This document shows, in pieces, positions 24,292-34,074 of a stretch of DNA of 60,674 nucleotides. Under the pieces are notes generated by a model. The model did not search any database. It was given only the letters and a program-made list of their open reading frames with translations, and had not been told where the DNA came from. Both the position numbers and the translations under genes were made by a program. Position 1 is the stretch's first letter; the number at the start of each line of letters is the position of its first letter. The DNA lies in assembly GCA_023428245.1 (NCBI GenBank), contig JAEYYX010000070.1, positions 1 through 60,674 on the forward strand. Direction: 5' to 3'. Origin of the DNA: Pseudomonadota bacterium. Its GTDB lineage: Bacteria; Myxococcota_A; Polyangia; Polyangiales; Polyangiaceae.

Positions 24292-25659
24292 TTATTCCTC
24301 AATGGTTCCGCCGCCACCGCTCGAGACGTCGAGACACGCCAAGACTTCGAGATGGTGCGTCTGTGGAAACATATCCAGAGGCGTCACATCGAGCAGCCGC
24401 GCGCCTCGGTCGAGCAAGAAGCGAAGATCCCGCGCAAAGGTGGGAGGATCGCAGCTCACAAGCAAGATTCGCTTTTTCGCGAGGCCCAGCGCGGCCTCGA
24501 GCGCGGGGAGCGCCCCCTTGCGGGGAGGATCGAGGACGACGACATCTGCGCCGCGACCCGAGAAAAGGAGCTCTTTCGCGACGATAGGTACATCGCCAGC
24601 GACAAACTCGCCTCCTTTGAGCCCTTGGGCCTCCGCCGCGCGGCGCGCGGCTTCGACAGACTCGGCCTGGACCTCCACGAGGGTCCCCGAAAGACCCCGG
24701 CGAAGCAGCGGAAGTGTGAAGTTCCCGGCCCCTCCGTAGAGGTCCAGAAATGTCTCGGCATTCGCGGAGCGCGCTCTCTCGAGGACGAGCTCAATGAGGC
24801 GTCCATTCACAGCGAGGTTGACCTGGTTGAACGCAAAGGGCGCGAGAAGGACGTACGTCTCGGGTTCGACCCAGAGCTTCTGGAAGGCCTCCGGGCGCGC
24901 CGGGCGCGCTCGCCCTCGAAGGGAAACCACGCGCACCACGCCGAGCTCCTCGAGACTCCGGACCGTCTTCGTCAGCGCCTTTTCCGTATCTCGGGGGTCT
25001 TCCTTCGCCAGTAAGGAAACGGCTCGCGAGCCACCGGGGGTATCCCGATCCGGGAGAACTCGAAGCTCGACAGCTTCAAGGACACTCGGTGCGGATGCGA
25101 GGCGCTCTCTCGCCGCGCGGAGCAAGGCATTGAGCTCGCTCGAGGCGATCTTGCAGTCGTCAACGCGCACCCAGTCGTGGCTCTTGTCCCGGAAGAAGCC
25201 AAGGTGACCGCTTCTGTGCTGCATCCGCAGGCGATTACGATATCCAAGCGCAGGGCCGGCCGACAGGGGCGGACGCACGAGACCTAGCTCCTCCTCGGTC
25301 AAGCGACCGAGGCGTGTCAGCGATTGGCGCAACATCGACTCTTTCGCCCGAGACTGAGCGTCCGCTGATAGGTTCATGAGCGGGCAGCCGCCGCACTGGT
25401 CGACGACGGGACAAGGAGCGGGGACCCGATCGGGACTCGGCGTCACGAGAGAGACAACGCGCGCGAAGACGTGACTCCCTTTGTCCTCTTCAACTTCGAC
25501 CTCGACGCCGTCACCCGGCAAGGCGCCCCGAACAAACGCGATGCGCCCGTCCGGGAGTCTGCCCAGACCATCCCCGCCGGGAGCTAGATCCGAGATGGTG
25601 ATAGTCCACCGCTCCCCCGCAGATCTCGGAGCCGCGGCGCGACGAGGAGAACCTCGCAC
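24292..25659 (-). CDS. RNA (uracil-5-)methyltransferase, RlmD/TrmA family
   Basis: Transfers methyl from S-adenosylmethionine to C5 of a uridine in rRNA or tRNA. 455 residues. An N-terminal TRAM RNA-binding domain (about 18-72) is followed by iron-sulfur cysteines C83, C89, C92 and C169, the SAM site around FLDLYGGAGNFTLPL, DPPRKG (377-382), catalytic Cys403 in SCDPPTFARDL and the general base Glu438 in HHLEVL. Architecture matches RlmD/RlmCD; the exact target position is not readable. GTG 25659 starts one base after the stop of the ompA-like gene, so the two are translationally coupled. Confidence 0.92.
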   Translation of the reverse strand: MRGSPRRAAAPRSAGERWTITISDLAPGGDGLGRLPDGRIAFVRGALPGDGVEVEVEEDKGSHVFARVVSLVTPSPDRVPAPCPVVDQCGGCPLMNLSADAQSRAKESMLRQSLTRLGRLTEEELGLVRPPLSAGPALGYRNRLRMQHRSGHLGFFRDKSHDWVRVDDCKIASSELNALLRAARERLASAPSVLEAVELRVLPDRDTPGGSRAVSLLAKEDPRDTEKALTKTVRSLEELGVVRVVSLRGRARPARPEAFQKLWVEPETYVLLAPFAFNQVNLAVNGRLIELVLERARSANAETFLDLYGGAGNFTLPLLRRGLSGTLVEVQAESVEAARRAAEAQGLKGGEFVAGDVPIVAKELLFSGRGADVVVLDPPRKGALPALEAALGLAKKRILLVSCDPPTFARDLRFLLDRGARLLDVTPLDMFPQTHHLEVLACLDVSSGGGGTIEE

Positions 25660-25660
25660 T

Positions 25661-27055
25661 TTACTTTCCTAAGACGCGAAACTCGATGCGGCGATTCTTC
25701 TCGCGCCCTTCACGGGTCGCGTTATCGGCGATGGGTTCGCTCGCTCCTGCGCCACGGACAACGATACGCTCCCGTGGGACCCCCTTCGATTCAAGGTAGT
25801 TCGCGACCGCGCTCGCCCGCTCCTCCGACAGCTTCTGATTGACCTCGGGCTTGCCTTCACTCGAGGTGTGGCCGGAGATTTCCATCGTGATGTCTGGATA
25901 CTGCGCGAGCACTTCAGCGGCCTTATCGAGCGCAGGGTAAGAAGCGGGACTGACCTCAGATTTCCCTTGTTTGAAGCTGATTCCGGGGATCACGCCGGTA
26001 AACTGCTGCACCGCCTCAGGCAGAACATCGGGACAGCCGTCCTCATCTTCGAACCCGTTTTTCGTCTCGGGGGCGTCAGGACACTGGTCCGCTGGCAATG
26101 GGACGCCGTCGTGATCTGCATCCAAGAGCACGCAGCCATCGTTGCCTTTGATCGAACCCTCGGGGCACTCAGTCGTGATCGGCTTGGGCTCTGCGGATGC
26201 GTGCAGCCCATCGCCCCATTTCTCCGAGACGGGCACGGGCGAGGGCGGCGGGGGCCGATGCGGCGGGGGTTCGGGACAGGGACGTTCAAAGGTGAAGGTC
26301 GCGCCGAGCAAGACCTCGAAAGAGTTCGTGGGATCTCCGGGGTTTCCGTCCCGCTTCTGGGTCAAAGTATCCCTGAGATCGAGCCTGATCCCAACGACGC
26401 GGTGGACAGGCACTTTGACGCCGACACCGAAGTGGAATGCAGGATCGCCGTCATGGCCCATCGATTGGCTGATGCCTCCCAGCATCCCGCCGCCGACCAA
26501 CGCAAAAGGGACGACGCTCAGGATCGGAAGCTGAGCGATGACGTGACCACGCACCGCATAGAGCAGAGCTGACTTGTTCGTATTCTTAGTCGCGCTCGGG
26601 CTGACGATGGCTTCAGCCTCGACTCCGAGGAACGAAAGCGGAAAGTAGGCAAGCCGCCCTCCGATCACTGCGCTGACGTCGCTGTAGGGCTCACCGGGCA
26701 GTGCGGCGACCTTGAGGTTGTGGTCCGGGGCCGGGAACAGGAGACCTGTCGTCAGCCCCACTTCCCAGAGGTTCCCGGTCGGCTTGTAGCGGTCTAGGTA
26801 ACGCGGCTCGCCGCTCTCGGTCTCTGGCTCCGGGGAGTCGAGTGCCGGCGCCGGTTCCGGAGCGTCCAGACCATCGTCGTGGTACTCGGCTGCGGCGGAC
26901 ACGCCGCTTCCATCCTCGTCGGCCTTCCGGGAGTCGACTCCAGCGCCCCAAGACGCAGAAGCTCCCGCCTCTTCCTGTGCCCAAGCGGGACAGTTCCCCC
27001 CCAAGACAGCCAAAGAAAGGGCGCCCAGACGCCACCTGCTGCTCACGATCGCCAT
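25661..27055 (-). CDS. OmpA-family outer membrane protein
   Basis: 464 residues with a signal peptide ending near CPAWAQ. An outer-membrane beta-barrel-like region (about 90-260) is followed by a Pro-rich hinge and a calcium-binding thrombospondin type-3-like segment (DADHDGVPLPADQCPD). The OmpA peptidoglycan-binding domain (about 345-464) has ISGHTSSEGKPEVNQKLSEE and the conserved NRRIEFRV end. It probably links outer membrane and wall. First gene of a four-gene minus-strand run. Confidence 0.93.
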   Translation of the reverse strand: MAIVSSRWRLGALSLAVLGGNCPAWAQEEAGASASWGAGVDSRKADEDGSGVSAAAEYHDDGLDAPEPAPALDSPEPETESGEPRYLDRYKPTGNLWEVGLTTGLLFPAPDHNLKVAALPGEPYSDVSAVIGGRLAYFPLSFLGVEAEAIVSPSATKNTNKSALLYAVRGHVIAQLPILSVVPFALVGGGMLGGISQSMGHDGDPAFHFGVGVKVPVHRVVGIRLDLRDTLTQKRDGNPGDPTNSFEVLLGATFTFERPCPEPPPHRPPPPSPVPVSEKWGDGLHASAEPKPITTECPEGSIKGNDGCVLLDADHDGVPLPADQCPDAPETKNGFEDEDGCPDVLPEAVQQFTGVIPGISFKQGKSEVSPASYPALDKAAEVLAQYPDITMEISGHTSSEGKPEVNQKLSEERASAVANYLESKGVPRERIVVRGAGASEPIADNATREGREKNRRIEFRVLGK

Positions 27056-27242
27056 TTCAAGCGCGAGGCTACCAGAGCAGCACGCGTCCGCACAGAAATC
27101 CGCGATTGTGATCGGGCGCGCGGCGGCGGCCTCCCGAATAATTGCGGAAACGTATGGCCGTGCTCTCGGGCGGCCAGCCCGGCCGGCCCGCGGGCCAAGG
27201 GATCTCGTTTTTCGGGGGCCCCTTTGCTAGCCTAGATGCCCA

Positions 27243-28658
27243 GTGAGCTCAGACGGACCGCGTTCTTCGTCACCTATGGGTCAGACCCTGGGCGGCAGCT
27301 ACCGCATTGTGCGTCAGCTCGACGAGGGGGGCATGGGCACTGTCTTTCTCGCTGAGCACATCCGTCTCCGGCGCCCCGTCGCGGTCAAGATGATGGCTCG
27401 TCACCTCAAGAGCGACGAAAGCGCCATGGCGCGCTTCCGTCGCGAGGCCGAGATCATCAGTCGCCTCCACCACCCCCACATCGTCCAAATTCTCGACTTC
27501 GACACGACAAGCGAGGGCCAGCCCTACCTGGTCATGGAGATGCTCACCGGCCAATCTCTCGACCGCTTGCTCGAGTCGGGTCAGAAGCTCGACGTCCGGG
27601 CGGCGCTCTCTATTGCGATCCAAGTCGCGGGCGCACTTGGCGCTGCGCACAGCGCCGGCATCGTCCACCGCGATCTCAAGCCCGCTAATATCTTTCTTCT
27701 CGACGCCGGAGACGAGCTCTTCGTCAAGCTCCTCGATTTCGGAATCAGCAAGCGCGCGGACGAAGTCACCACGGGCCGAAAGCTCACGCTTGAGTTCGAT
27801 ATCCTTGGTACCCCCGATTACATGGCTCCCGAGCAGGCAACGGGCCGCACCGCGCTCGTTGATCACCGCGGAGACCAGTACGCGCTCGGCGTGATCCTAT
27901 TCGAGATGCTGACGGGTCGGGTTCCTTTCCAAGCGACCGAGGTGATGGCCCTCCTGCAGAGAGTCATCAGCGAACCGGCCCCGAAGGCGAGCAGCTTCAA
28001 CGCAGAAGTCCCGCGGGATATCGACCAAGTGCTCGCACTCGCGCTCGCCAAAAACCCCGAGGAACGCTTTTCGAACATCGCCGCCTTTGCGGCGGCCCTC
28101 GAGGCGTGCCGAGCCGAGCTCGGCCGGCCTTCTGCTCTCCCCGAGATGCGCTCCGATGCCCGCGCGAGTGCGCCCGAGATCGATCCGCTGCCCCTGATGA
28201 CCACGCGCATCTCAAGCGGCCCGCCACAATCGATCGAGCAGCGCACCTCGTGGCGCGCAGCGTCGCCCACCGACGCCGTTCGTGAGCTTGTCGAGCGCGC
28301 CCGGACAGAGCTCGGCCTGGATAACCTTGAAGTGGCCCTCTCCTGCGCCGAGTCAGCGATCGAGGTTGCTCAAGAGGCGCCCGACCCCCAGGAGGCCAGC
28401 GTCATCATCCGCAAGAACGCGCGCCTCTTCACGACGATTTTCGAGCGACGCATTGGCGACCTCAAGCGTACCTTGGAAGTCCATCCAGCAGGGCGCCGAA
28501 GCGGTTCGCTCACCCCGGAACAGGCCTACCTTCTCTCACGCCTCGACGGACGCCTCACGGTCGAGGAAGCCATCGACCTCTCTCCCCTCTCCCGCGAGCT
28601 CACCCTGGCCCATATCGTCGCGCTCGTCCGCACCGGCCATTTGAGCCTGGCTGGTTAG
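27243..28658 (+). CDS. Cytoplasmic Ser/Thr protein kinase
   Basis: 471 residues without membrane segments. The kinase domain at about 20-285 has LDEGGMGTVFLA, VAVK (Lys49), HRDLKPANI (Asp144), DFG (Asp165) and TPDYMAPEQA. The C-terminal part has a helical repeat-like region (about 345-400) and a final small domain (about 425-470, AYLLSRLDGRLTVEEAIDLS), a module that recurs in myxobacterial signalling proteins. Start GTG 27243; ATG 27276 is an alternative. Divergent from the ompA-like gene. Confidence 0.9.
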   Translation: MSSDGPRSSSPMGQTLGGSYRIVRQLDEGGMGTVFLAEHIRLRRPVAVKMMARHLKSDESAMARFRREAEIISRLHHPHIVQILDFDTTSEGQPYLVMEMLTGQSLDRLLESGQKLDVRAALSIAIQVAGALGAAHSAGIVHRDLKPANIFLLDAGDELFVKLLDFGISKRADEVTTGRKLTLEFDILGTPDYMAPEQATGRTALVDHRGDQYALGVILFEMLTGRVPFQATEVMALLQRVISEPAPKASSFNAEVPRDIDQVLALALAKNPEERFSNIAAFAAALEACRAELGRPSALPEMRSDARASAPEIDPLPLMTTRISSGPPQSIEQRTSWRAASPTDAVRELVERARTELGLDNLEVALSCAESAIEVAQEAPDPQEASVIIRKNARLFTTIFERRIGDLKRTLEVHPAGRRSGSLTPEQAYLLSRLDGRLTVEEAIDLSPLSRELTLAHIVALVRTGHLSLAG

Positions 28659-28716
28659 AACGACCCCGCGCCGGAGCCTTGTCAGATGGCGCGAGCCGTG
28701 CAATCTGCAGGCCCCC

Positions 28717-28790
28717 GCCTCCGTAGCTCAGTAGGATAGAGCAGCGGCTTCCTAAGCCGAAGGTCACACGTTCGAATCGTGTCGGGGGCG
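28717..28790 (+). tRNA. tRNA-Arg (anticodon CCU)
   Basis: The acceptor GCCTCCG pairs with CGGGGGC with one G-U wobble. The D arm contains GCTCAGTAGGATAGAGC, the anticodon loop is TTCCTAA (CCU, decoding AGG), and the T loop is GTTCGAATC. 74 nt, discriminator G, no encoded CCA. It lies 58 bases downstream of the Ser/Thr kinase gene. Confidence 0.95.
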
Positions 28791-29026
28791 CTCAGCGAAG
28801 CCATCCGGAGCCACCTGAGCTCCTCGCTCCCGAACAGAAAGAGCCCGCGCTCTTTGAGCGTATCTCACTTCTTGAGAAGCGTTTTAGAACACATCTACGC
28901 ACCACGGAGCCAGGGCACCCATTCCCAGCTCCGCCCTTTGCGGCGAAGCGGCGAATCTCTGGCGTCGCTGAGCGGCCGAGAGCTGCGCGTCCGTACCGAT
29001 TCCCCCCGAACCATTTCCTCCGTAGG
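28791..29026. other. Intergenic region, nothing recognised
   Basis: About 235 bases between the tRNA and the hybrid kinase gene. No hairpin with a T tract after the tRNA and no coding-like frame were seen; the promoter of the hybrid kinase should lie here. Confidence 0.4.
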
Positions 29027-32000
29027 ATGAGGGATGAAATGATTGGGGGGCAGCTCCTCGAAACGTGCCCGGGGTCACTCGCCACCGCTCGCCCATTTGA
29101 GCTAACGGAGCGGCAGATCCTCGAGAGCGTCGCGCGCGGCGCCGATACGAGGGAGATCCTGGAGCAGACGGTCCTGCTCGTCGAACAGCAAGGCGAAGGC
29201 ATGCTCTGCTCGATCCTCCTTTTGGATCAGGAACAGGGCACGCTCCTTACGGGAGCCGGTCCGAGCCTCCCCGCCGAGTACCTCAAGACCATCGACGGAA
29301 CTGTCATCGGCGAATGCGTGGGTTCCTGCGGAGCGGCCGCCGCGCTCAAAAGGGCCATCATCGTCGAAGACATCGCGACTCATCCGAACTGGGAGCCCTA
29401 CCGCGCGTTCGCGCTGTCCCATGAGCTCCGCGCCTGCTGGTCGAGTCCGATCTTTGCGTCCACCGGAGACGTCCTCGGCACCTTCGCGATGTACTATAGG
29501 ACGCCGCGCGGTCCGACCGAAAAGGAGCAGGAGTGGGTGAACGCCGCCACGCATCTCGTCGCGATCGCCCTGGAGCGCGATCGGAACCTCGGCGCCCTTC
29601 GCCAAAGCACCGAGCGCGCTCGCCAACTCGCTAGACTCTACGCCGTCTCGAGCGCGGTGAACGAAGCGATCGCCCGCGAGCGCGATCCAGAAGCGCTCTA
29701 CGAGATCGCGTGCCGCATCCCTGTCGAGCAAGGGCTCGCCCGGCTCGCCTGGATCGGGCGGATTGATGAGGTGACTGGAAAGCTCATCCCCGTCGTCCGC
29801 TACGGCCAAGGTTTCGCCTATGTGGACTCGATCTCGCTGAACCTCAGTGATCCTGTGCACTCGAAGGGACCGGCCGCTCGAGCCTTTCACGGGCGTGTCC
29901 CCGCCGTCGTCAACGATCTGAAGAGCGACCTCGGCTTGCCCTTCCGGCACATTGCGCTCGAGCACGGTCTCCGCTCTGGCGCTGCCTTCCCCCTCGGCGA
30001 CACCGCAGGCAACTCGTGCCTACTGATGATCTATAGTGATGAGGTCGGCTTCTTCCGCGACGAGGAGGTGCGTGTCCTCTCGGCCCTCGCCGAGGACATC
30101 GTGTTCGCTCTCGACTCCGCGCGCTCGAATCTCGACCGAGCCAAACTCGTGCATGCTCTCGGGGAACGCGTCAAAGAGCTCTCCTTCTTGCACTATTCGT
30201 CTCGCCTGATCCAAGGCGCTGACCGCTTCGACACGGCTCTCCTCGAGCAGATCGCTGAGCTTCTGCCCGCTGCATTTCAATACCCCAAAGAGTGTTTCAC
30301 ACGGCTCACCTGGGAAGACCTGAATGCTACCTCAGGCGCCCAGGGAACTGCCGTGTGGAAAATAGAGGCCGAGTTCGACGGCGGTCGAGGCAAGATCTTG
30401 GCTGCCTACGGAGCGCGAGCGGACGAACGCACCGACCCGTTCCTCGCCGAGGAACGCGAACTCCTGGTTTCGCTATCGGATCTGCTGACGAGCTTCATCG
30501 CGAAGCTCCGCGCTGAGGCCGCCTCCCGCGAGAACGCCGAGCTCCTCCGCATCGCTGGAAAAATGGCGCGCCTCGGCGCGTGGCGGATCGACCTCGACTC
30601 AAGGAAGGTGACCTGGACCGATGAAATCCGAGCGGTCTGTGAGCTCTCCCCCGACATGGAGCCGTCCTACGAGGATGGGGTTTCGTACTACGTTCCCGAG
30701 CACCGGGACAAAGTCCTAGAGCAGATGGACGCCTGCGCCCGCGAAGGGCGTCCCGTCGACTTCGAGGCCCAGCTCATCACGGCCAAGGGCCGACGCATCT
30801 GGGTTCGCGCCATGGGAGGTGCTGTCCGAAACGATCAGGGTCGTATCGTCCGGCTCCAAGGATCCTTGCAGGACATCAGCGAACGCCACCGACTCGAGGA
30901 ACAACTTCTGCAGTCGCAGAAGATGGAGGCGATCGGAAAGCTCGCAGGTGGAGTCGCGCACGACTTCAACAACCTTCTGACGGTGATCCTCGGCTACTCG
31001 AAGATGATCGTCGAGAGCATGAGCGAGGCCGATCCTCTCCGCGACGACGTCCGAGAGATCGATAGCGCTGCTCGCCGCGCCGCCGAGCTGACGCAACAGC
31101 TTCTCGCCTTCAGCAGGCGGCAAGTGCTGAGTCCACGTGTCGTCAATTGGAACACGGTCCTTTCGACCATGAAGAAAATGATGGGCCGGCTCGTGCGCGC
31201 CGACGTCCACCTCACCTATTTCCCCGGGGCCATTGGCCAAGTCTTCGCCGATCCGAGCCAACTCGAACAGATCGTCATGAACCTTGTCGTGAACGCCCGG
31301 GACGCCATGCCCCAAGGCGGGAACATCACGATTGAGACCCAGAACGTGACGATCGGTGCTCACTCTCCCGAGACCAAGCAAGGGATCACGCCCGGTTCTT
31401 ATGTAGTGCTGGGCGTGAGCGATACCGGCGCAGGGATGGACCCGGAAACGCAAGCGCGCATCTTCGAACCATTCTTCAGCACTAAGCCACTCGGGGAAGG
31501 TACCGGTCTCGGTCTCGCTACGGTCTGGGGCATTGTCGCTCAGAGCAACGGCCATATCTCGGTCCAGAGCGAAGAGGGCGTGGGAACGACCTTCAAGATC
31601 TACCTTCCGAACGTCGAAAATCCCGTTGAGGACGAACCGCGGTCGGGACCTAACTCCGCTCTCTCGGGAGGCAGCGAGACGATCCTCGTCGTTGAAGACG
31701 ACGAGCAGGTCCGCAATTTCCTCTGTGCGGTCCTGAAGCGCCGAGGCTACCACGTGCTCGAAGCCGACAACGGCGGCGAGGCGTTTTTGATTTGTGAGCG
31801 CTACAGCGAAAAGATCGATCTATTGATCACAGATGTCGTCATGCCAAGGATGAGCGGTCGCGAGCTCGCTGAGCGCGTTGCTTCCCTTCGGCCTAGGATG
31901 CGCGTCCTCTATCTCTCTGCCTACACGGAGCACGCCATCGTGACCCACGGGGTGCTCGACAGTGGCATCGATTTCATGGCCAAACCGGTCGCTCCCGACG

Positions 32001-32041
32001 CTCTCCTCAGGCGGATTCGCACGATTTTCGAAAGCTCCTAG
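29027..32041 (+). CDS. Soluble multi-sensor hybrid histidine kinase (GAF-GAF-PAS-HK-REC)
   Basis: 1004 residues without membrane segments. A first GAF domain (about 25-185) is followed by a second (about 210-370), a diverged GAF-like region (about 380-495), a PAS domain (about 505-625, ending GSLQDISERHRLEEQ), a HisKA domain with GGVAHDFNNLL (His645), an ATPase domain (NLVVNARDAM, DTGAGMD, GTGLGLATVWG) and a C-terminal receiver with Asp936 in TDVVMP and the conserved Lys in AKPV. It should autophosphorylate and pass phosphate to its own receiver; the output partner is not nearby. ATG 29039 is a possible alternative start. Confidence 0.92.
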   Translation: MRDEMIGGQLLETCPGSLATARPFELTERQILESVARGADTREILEQTVLLVEQQGEGMLCSILLLDQEQGTLLTGAGPSLPAEYLKTIDGTVIGECVGSCGAAAALKRAIIVEDIATHPNWEPYRAFALSHELRACWSSPIFASTGDVLGTFAMYYRTPRGPTEKEQEWVNAATHLVAIALERDRNLGALRQSTERARQLARLYAVSSAVNEAIARERDPEALYEIACRIPVEQGLARLAWIGRIDEVTGKLIPVVRYGQGFAYVDSISLNLSDPVHSKGPAARAFHGRVPAVVNDLKSDLGLPFRHIALEHGLRSGAAFPLGDTAGNSCLLMIYSDEVGFFRDEEVRVLSALAEDIVFALDSARSNLDRAKLVHALGERVKELSFLHYSSRLIQGADRFDTALLEQIAELLPAAFQYPKECFTRLTWEDLNATSGAQGTAVWKIEAEFDGGRGKILAAYGARADERTDPFLAEERELLVSLSDLLTSFIAKLRAEAASRENAELLRIAGKMARLGAWRIDLDSRKVTWTDEIRAVCELSPDMEPSYEDGVSYYVPEHRDKVLEQMDACAREGRPVDFEAQLITAKGRRIWVRAMGGAVRNDQGRIVRLQGSLQDISERHRLEEQLLQSQKMEAIGKLAGGVAHDFNNLLTVILGYSKMIVESMSEADPLRDDVREIDSAARRAAELTQQLLAFSRRQVLSPRVVNWNTVLSTMKKMMGRLVRADVHLTYFPGAIGQVFADPSQLEQIVMNLVVNARDAMPQGGNITIETQNVTIGAHSPETKQGITPGSYVVLGVSDTGAGMDPETQARIFEPFFSTKPLGEGTGLGLATVWGIVAQSNGHISVQSEEGVGTTFKIYLPNVENPVEDEPRSGPNSALSGGSETILVVEDDEQVRNFLCAVLKRRGYHVLEADNGGEAFLICERYSEKIDLLITDVVMPRMSGRELAERVASLRPRMRVLYLSAYTEHAIVTHGVLDSGIDFMAKPVAPDALLRRIRTIFESS

Positions 32042-32172
32042 AGAGAATTTTTTTCCCCCCCAAACGACGCGCGGCAGAATCACCTCACGTGCGGCCTACG
32101 CGGCTTCCTGAAAAACGTGGGGGAAGTTCTGCACGACAATCCGAAATAGTGCCGCCTCACTCCCACCGCCGC

Positions 32173-32206
32173 TGCAATATTGCAACTTTCGCTCTCATGT
32201 GAGCGC
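32173..32206 (+). promoter_or_regulatory. Palindromes upstream of the DUF1592 gene
   Basis: A perfect 12-base palindrome TGCAATATTGCA (32173-32184) is followed within 10 bases by an inverted repeat GCTC-TCATGT-GAGC. Both lie about 100 bases upstream of the next start in a locally AT-richer stretch and could be operators. No regulator can be assigned. Confidence 0.3.
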
Positions 32207-32295
32207 TATCATCGAAGAAACGAGAGCAGCGGGCGCATCACGAAAATCCAGCGGGTTACTACTCCCTACAGCTGGTGATTGGTCGAGGCTCTCGG

Positions 32296-34068
32296 ATGAT
32301 GGATCGTTTCTTTCTGCCCGCGCGGCTGTTGTGCGGCGACAACCGCATGCGGGTCGTCTTCGGCCGCTCTGCGCTCAGCCTCGCGATCCTGGGAGCCGTG
32401 GCCTGCGGGGCAGGAGCCGACCACGGCGGTGACGGCAAAGGTGGGTCCGCCCAGACCGATGACTCCGCCGCTGGCGCGCAAGGCAATTCGCCAGGAATTG
32501 GTGGCGGCCTGAACCCGAATCCGCCCGGTACCGTGACCGATACGACCGGAGACATGGTCGATTGCCAGAGCCTGATTCGCCCGCCCACACCGCTCCGCCG
32601 TCTCACGCGCTTTGAATACGATAACAGCGCGCGCGACTTGCTCGGGACGATCGGAAATCCTTCCAAGGACTTTCCGCCCGATGAGATCTCCGAAGGCTTC
32701 AGCAACAACGGCCTCGTCCTGACCATCTCTCAGCTCCACGCTGAAAAGTATGTCTACGCTGCGGAGACGATCGCGAAAGACGCAGTCGCAAGGCTCTCGT
32801 CCCTCTTGCCCTGTGATCCAGCGATGGTCGGCGAAGAAACCTGCGCCGAACAGTTCGCGCGCAGCTTCGGAAGGCGCGCCTTCCGCCGCGCCCTCGAACC
32901 CGAAGACGTGACGGCCCTCATGACCGCCTACGGTTTCGGGGAGAGCTTCGTTGAGGGGATCGAAGTCATGATCCGCACGGCGCTCCTCTCGCCCCATTTC
33001 CTGTTCCGAGTCGAGTTCAGCGGCGCACGCCAGGAAGGAAACGCAATGGTGCGCCTGAATGGTTACGAGACGGCAACGCGGCTTTCCTACCTGCTTTGGT
33101 CCTCCGGCCCCGACGACACTCTGCTGGATGCGGCCGAGGCGGGTGAACTCGACACGCCTGCTGGTGTCCAAGCCCAAGCGAGGCGCCTCCTCGAGGACGA
33201 GAAGGCAAGGAGCGCCGCCCTCGAGTTCTACAGGCAGTGGCTCGAGCTCAATCGGCTCGACACGATCTCTCCGAAAGATCCAGCAGAGTTTCCTCTGTGG
33301 AGCCAGGCCATGAAGACCGCCATGAAGGCGGAAGCGGACAAGGTGATCGAGAGCATCCTGTTCAGCAGCGATGCGACATTGACGCGCCTCCTGTCCGCGC
33401 CGCTCGGTCTTCCGACGGGGCCGCTCGCGAACCTCTACGGCGTCCCGGAGAGCTCAGAGCTCGTCTCGCTCCCCCCCGATGAGCGCTCCGGGGTCCTGAC
33501 CTTGCCCGCGTTTCTCTCCGTACAAGGGCACCCGGATCAGACCTCTCCGGTGCTCCGAGGCAAGTTCATCCGAACGAAGATGCTCTGCGGCCACGTGGAG
33601 CCGCCTCCAGACGACGTGGCGATCGCCGCACCCGACCCGCACGAAGGCGGCACCGCCCGCGAGCGCTTCAGTGCTCATGCGGGAGGCCCCTGCGCGGAAT
33701 GCCACCAGCTCATGGATCCGCTCGGTTTTCCACTCGAGGCCTACGACGCCATGGGCCAATTCCGCACGACGGACGCCGGGCGACAGCTCGATTTGACGGG
33801 AGAGTTCGTCCAAACCCGTGCGCTCGATGGCCCCTTCGATGGGCCGATCGAAATGGCACAAAAGCTCGCCGCTGCGCCCGAAGTCGCTGAGTGCGTCGCG
33901 GCGAAGTGGTTCCAGTACAGCGTAGGTCGCGGGGTCGAAAAGGGAGACGCGTGCTCTCTGGTCCCGCTTCAAGAATCCTTCGAGAAGGGAGAGAAGAATC
34001 TTTATGAGCTCATGGTGAACATCACTCAAACCGAAGCCTTTCTCCACCGTCGCCAAAGCGCACCCTGA
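32296..34068 (+). CDS. DUF1592/DUF1588 lipoprotein with c-type heme motif
   Basis: About 590 residues. After a lipobox (AVACG) and a Gly-rich spacer come the domains found together in planctomycetes and myxobacteria: DUF1587-like (LRRLTRFEYDNSARDLLG), DUF1595 (FGRRAFRRALEPEDV), DUF1592 (FRVEFS, ATRLSYLLWSSGPDD), DUF1588 and DUF1585. A CAECH motif near residue 470 fits covalent heme c. Function is unknown; an extracytoplasmic redox role is inferred from the heme site. GAGG precedes ATG 32296 by 8 bases; ATG 32347 would give a more standard lipoprotein signal. The DUF1552 gene follows after 6 bases. Confidence 0.88.
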   Translation: MMDRFFLPARLLCGDNRMRVVFGRSALSLAILGAVACGAGADHGGDGKGGSAQTDDSAAGAQGNSPGIGGGLNPNPPGTVTDTTGDMVDCQSLIRPPTPLRRLTRFEYDNSARDLLGTIGNPSKDFPPDEISEGFSNNGLVLTISQLHAEKYVYAAETIAKDAVARLSSLLPCDPAMVGEETCAEQFARSFGRRAFRRALEPEDVTALMTAYGFGESFVEGIEVMIRTALLSPHFLFRVEFSGARQEGNAMVRLNGYETATRLSYLLWSSGPDDTLLDAAEAGELDTPAGVQAQARRLLEDEKARSAALEFYRQWLELNRLDTISPKDPAEFPLWSQAMKTAMKAEADKVIESILFSSDATLTRLLSAPLGLPTGPLANLYGVPESSELVSLPPDERSGVLTLPAFLSVQGHPDQTSPVLRGKFIRTKMLCGHVEPPPDDVAIAAPDPHEGGTARERFSAHAGGPCAECHQLMDPLGFPLEAYDAMGQFRTTDAGRQLDLTGEFVQTRALDGPFDGPIEMAQKLAAAPEVAECVAAKWFQYSVGRGVEKGDACSLVPLQESFEKGEKNLYELMVNITQTEAFLHRRQSAP

Positions 34069-34074
34069 GTCGAC

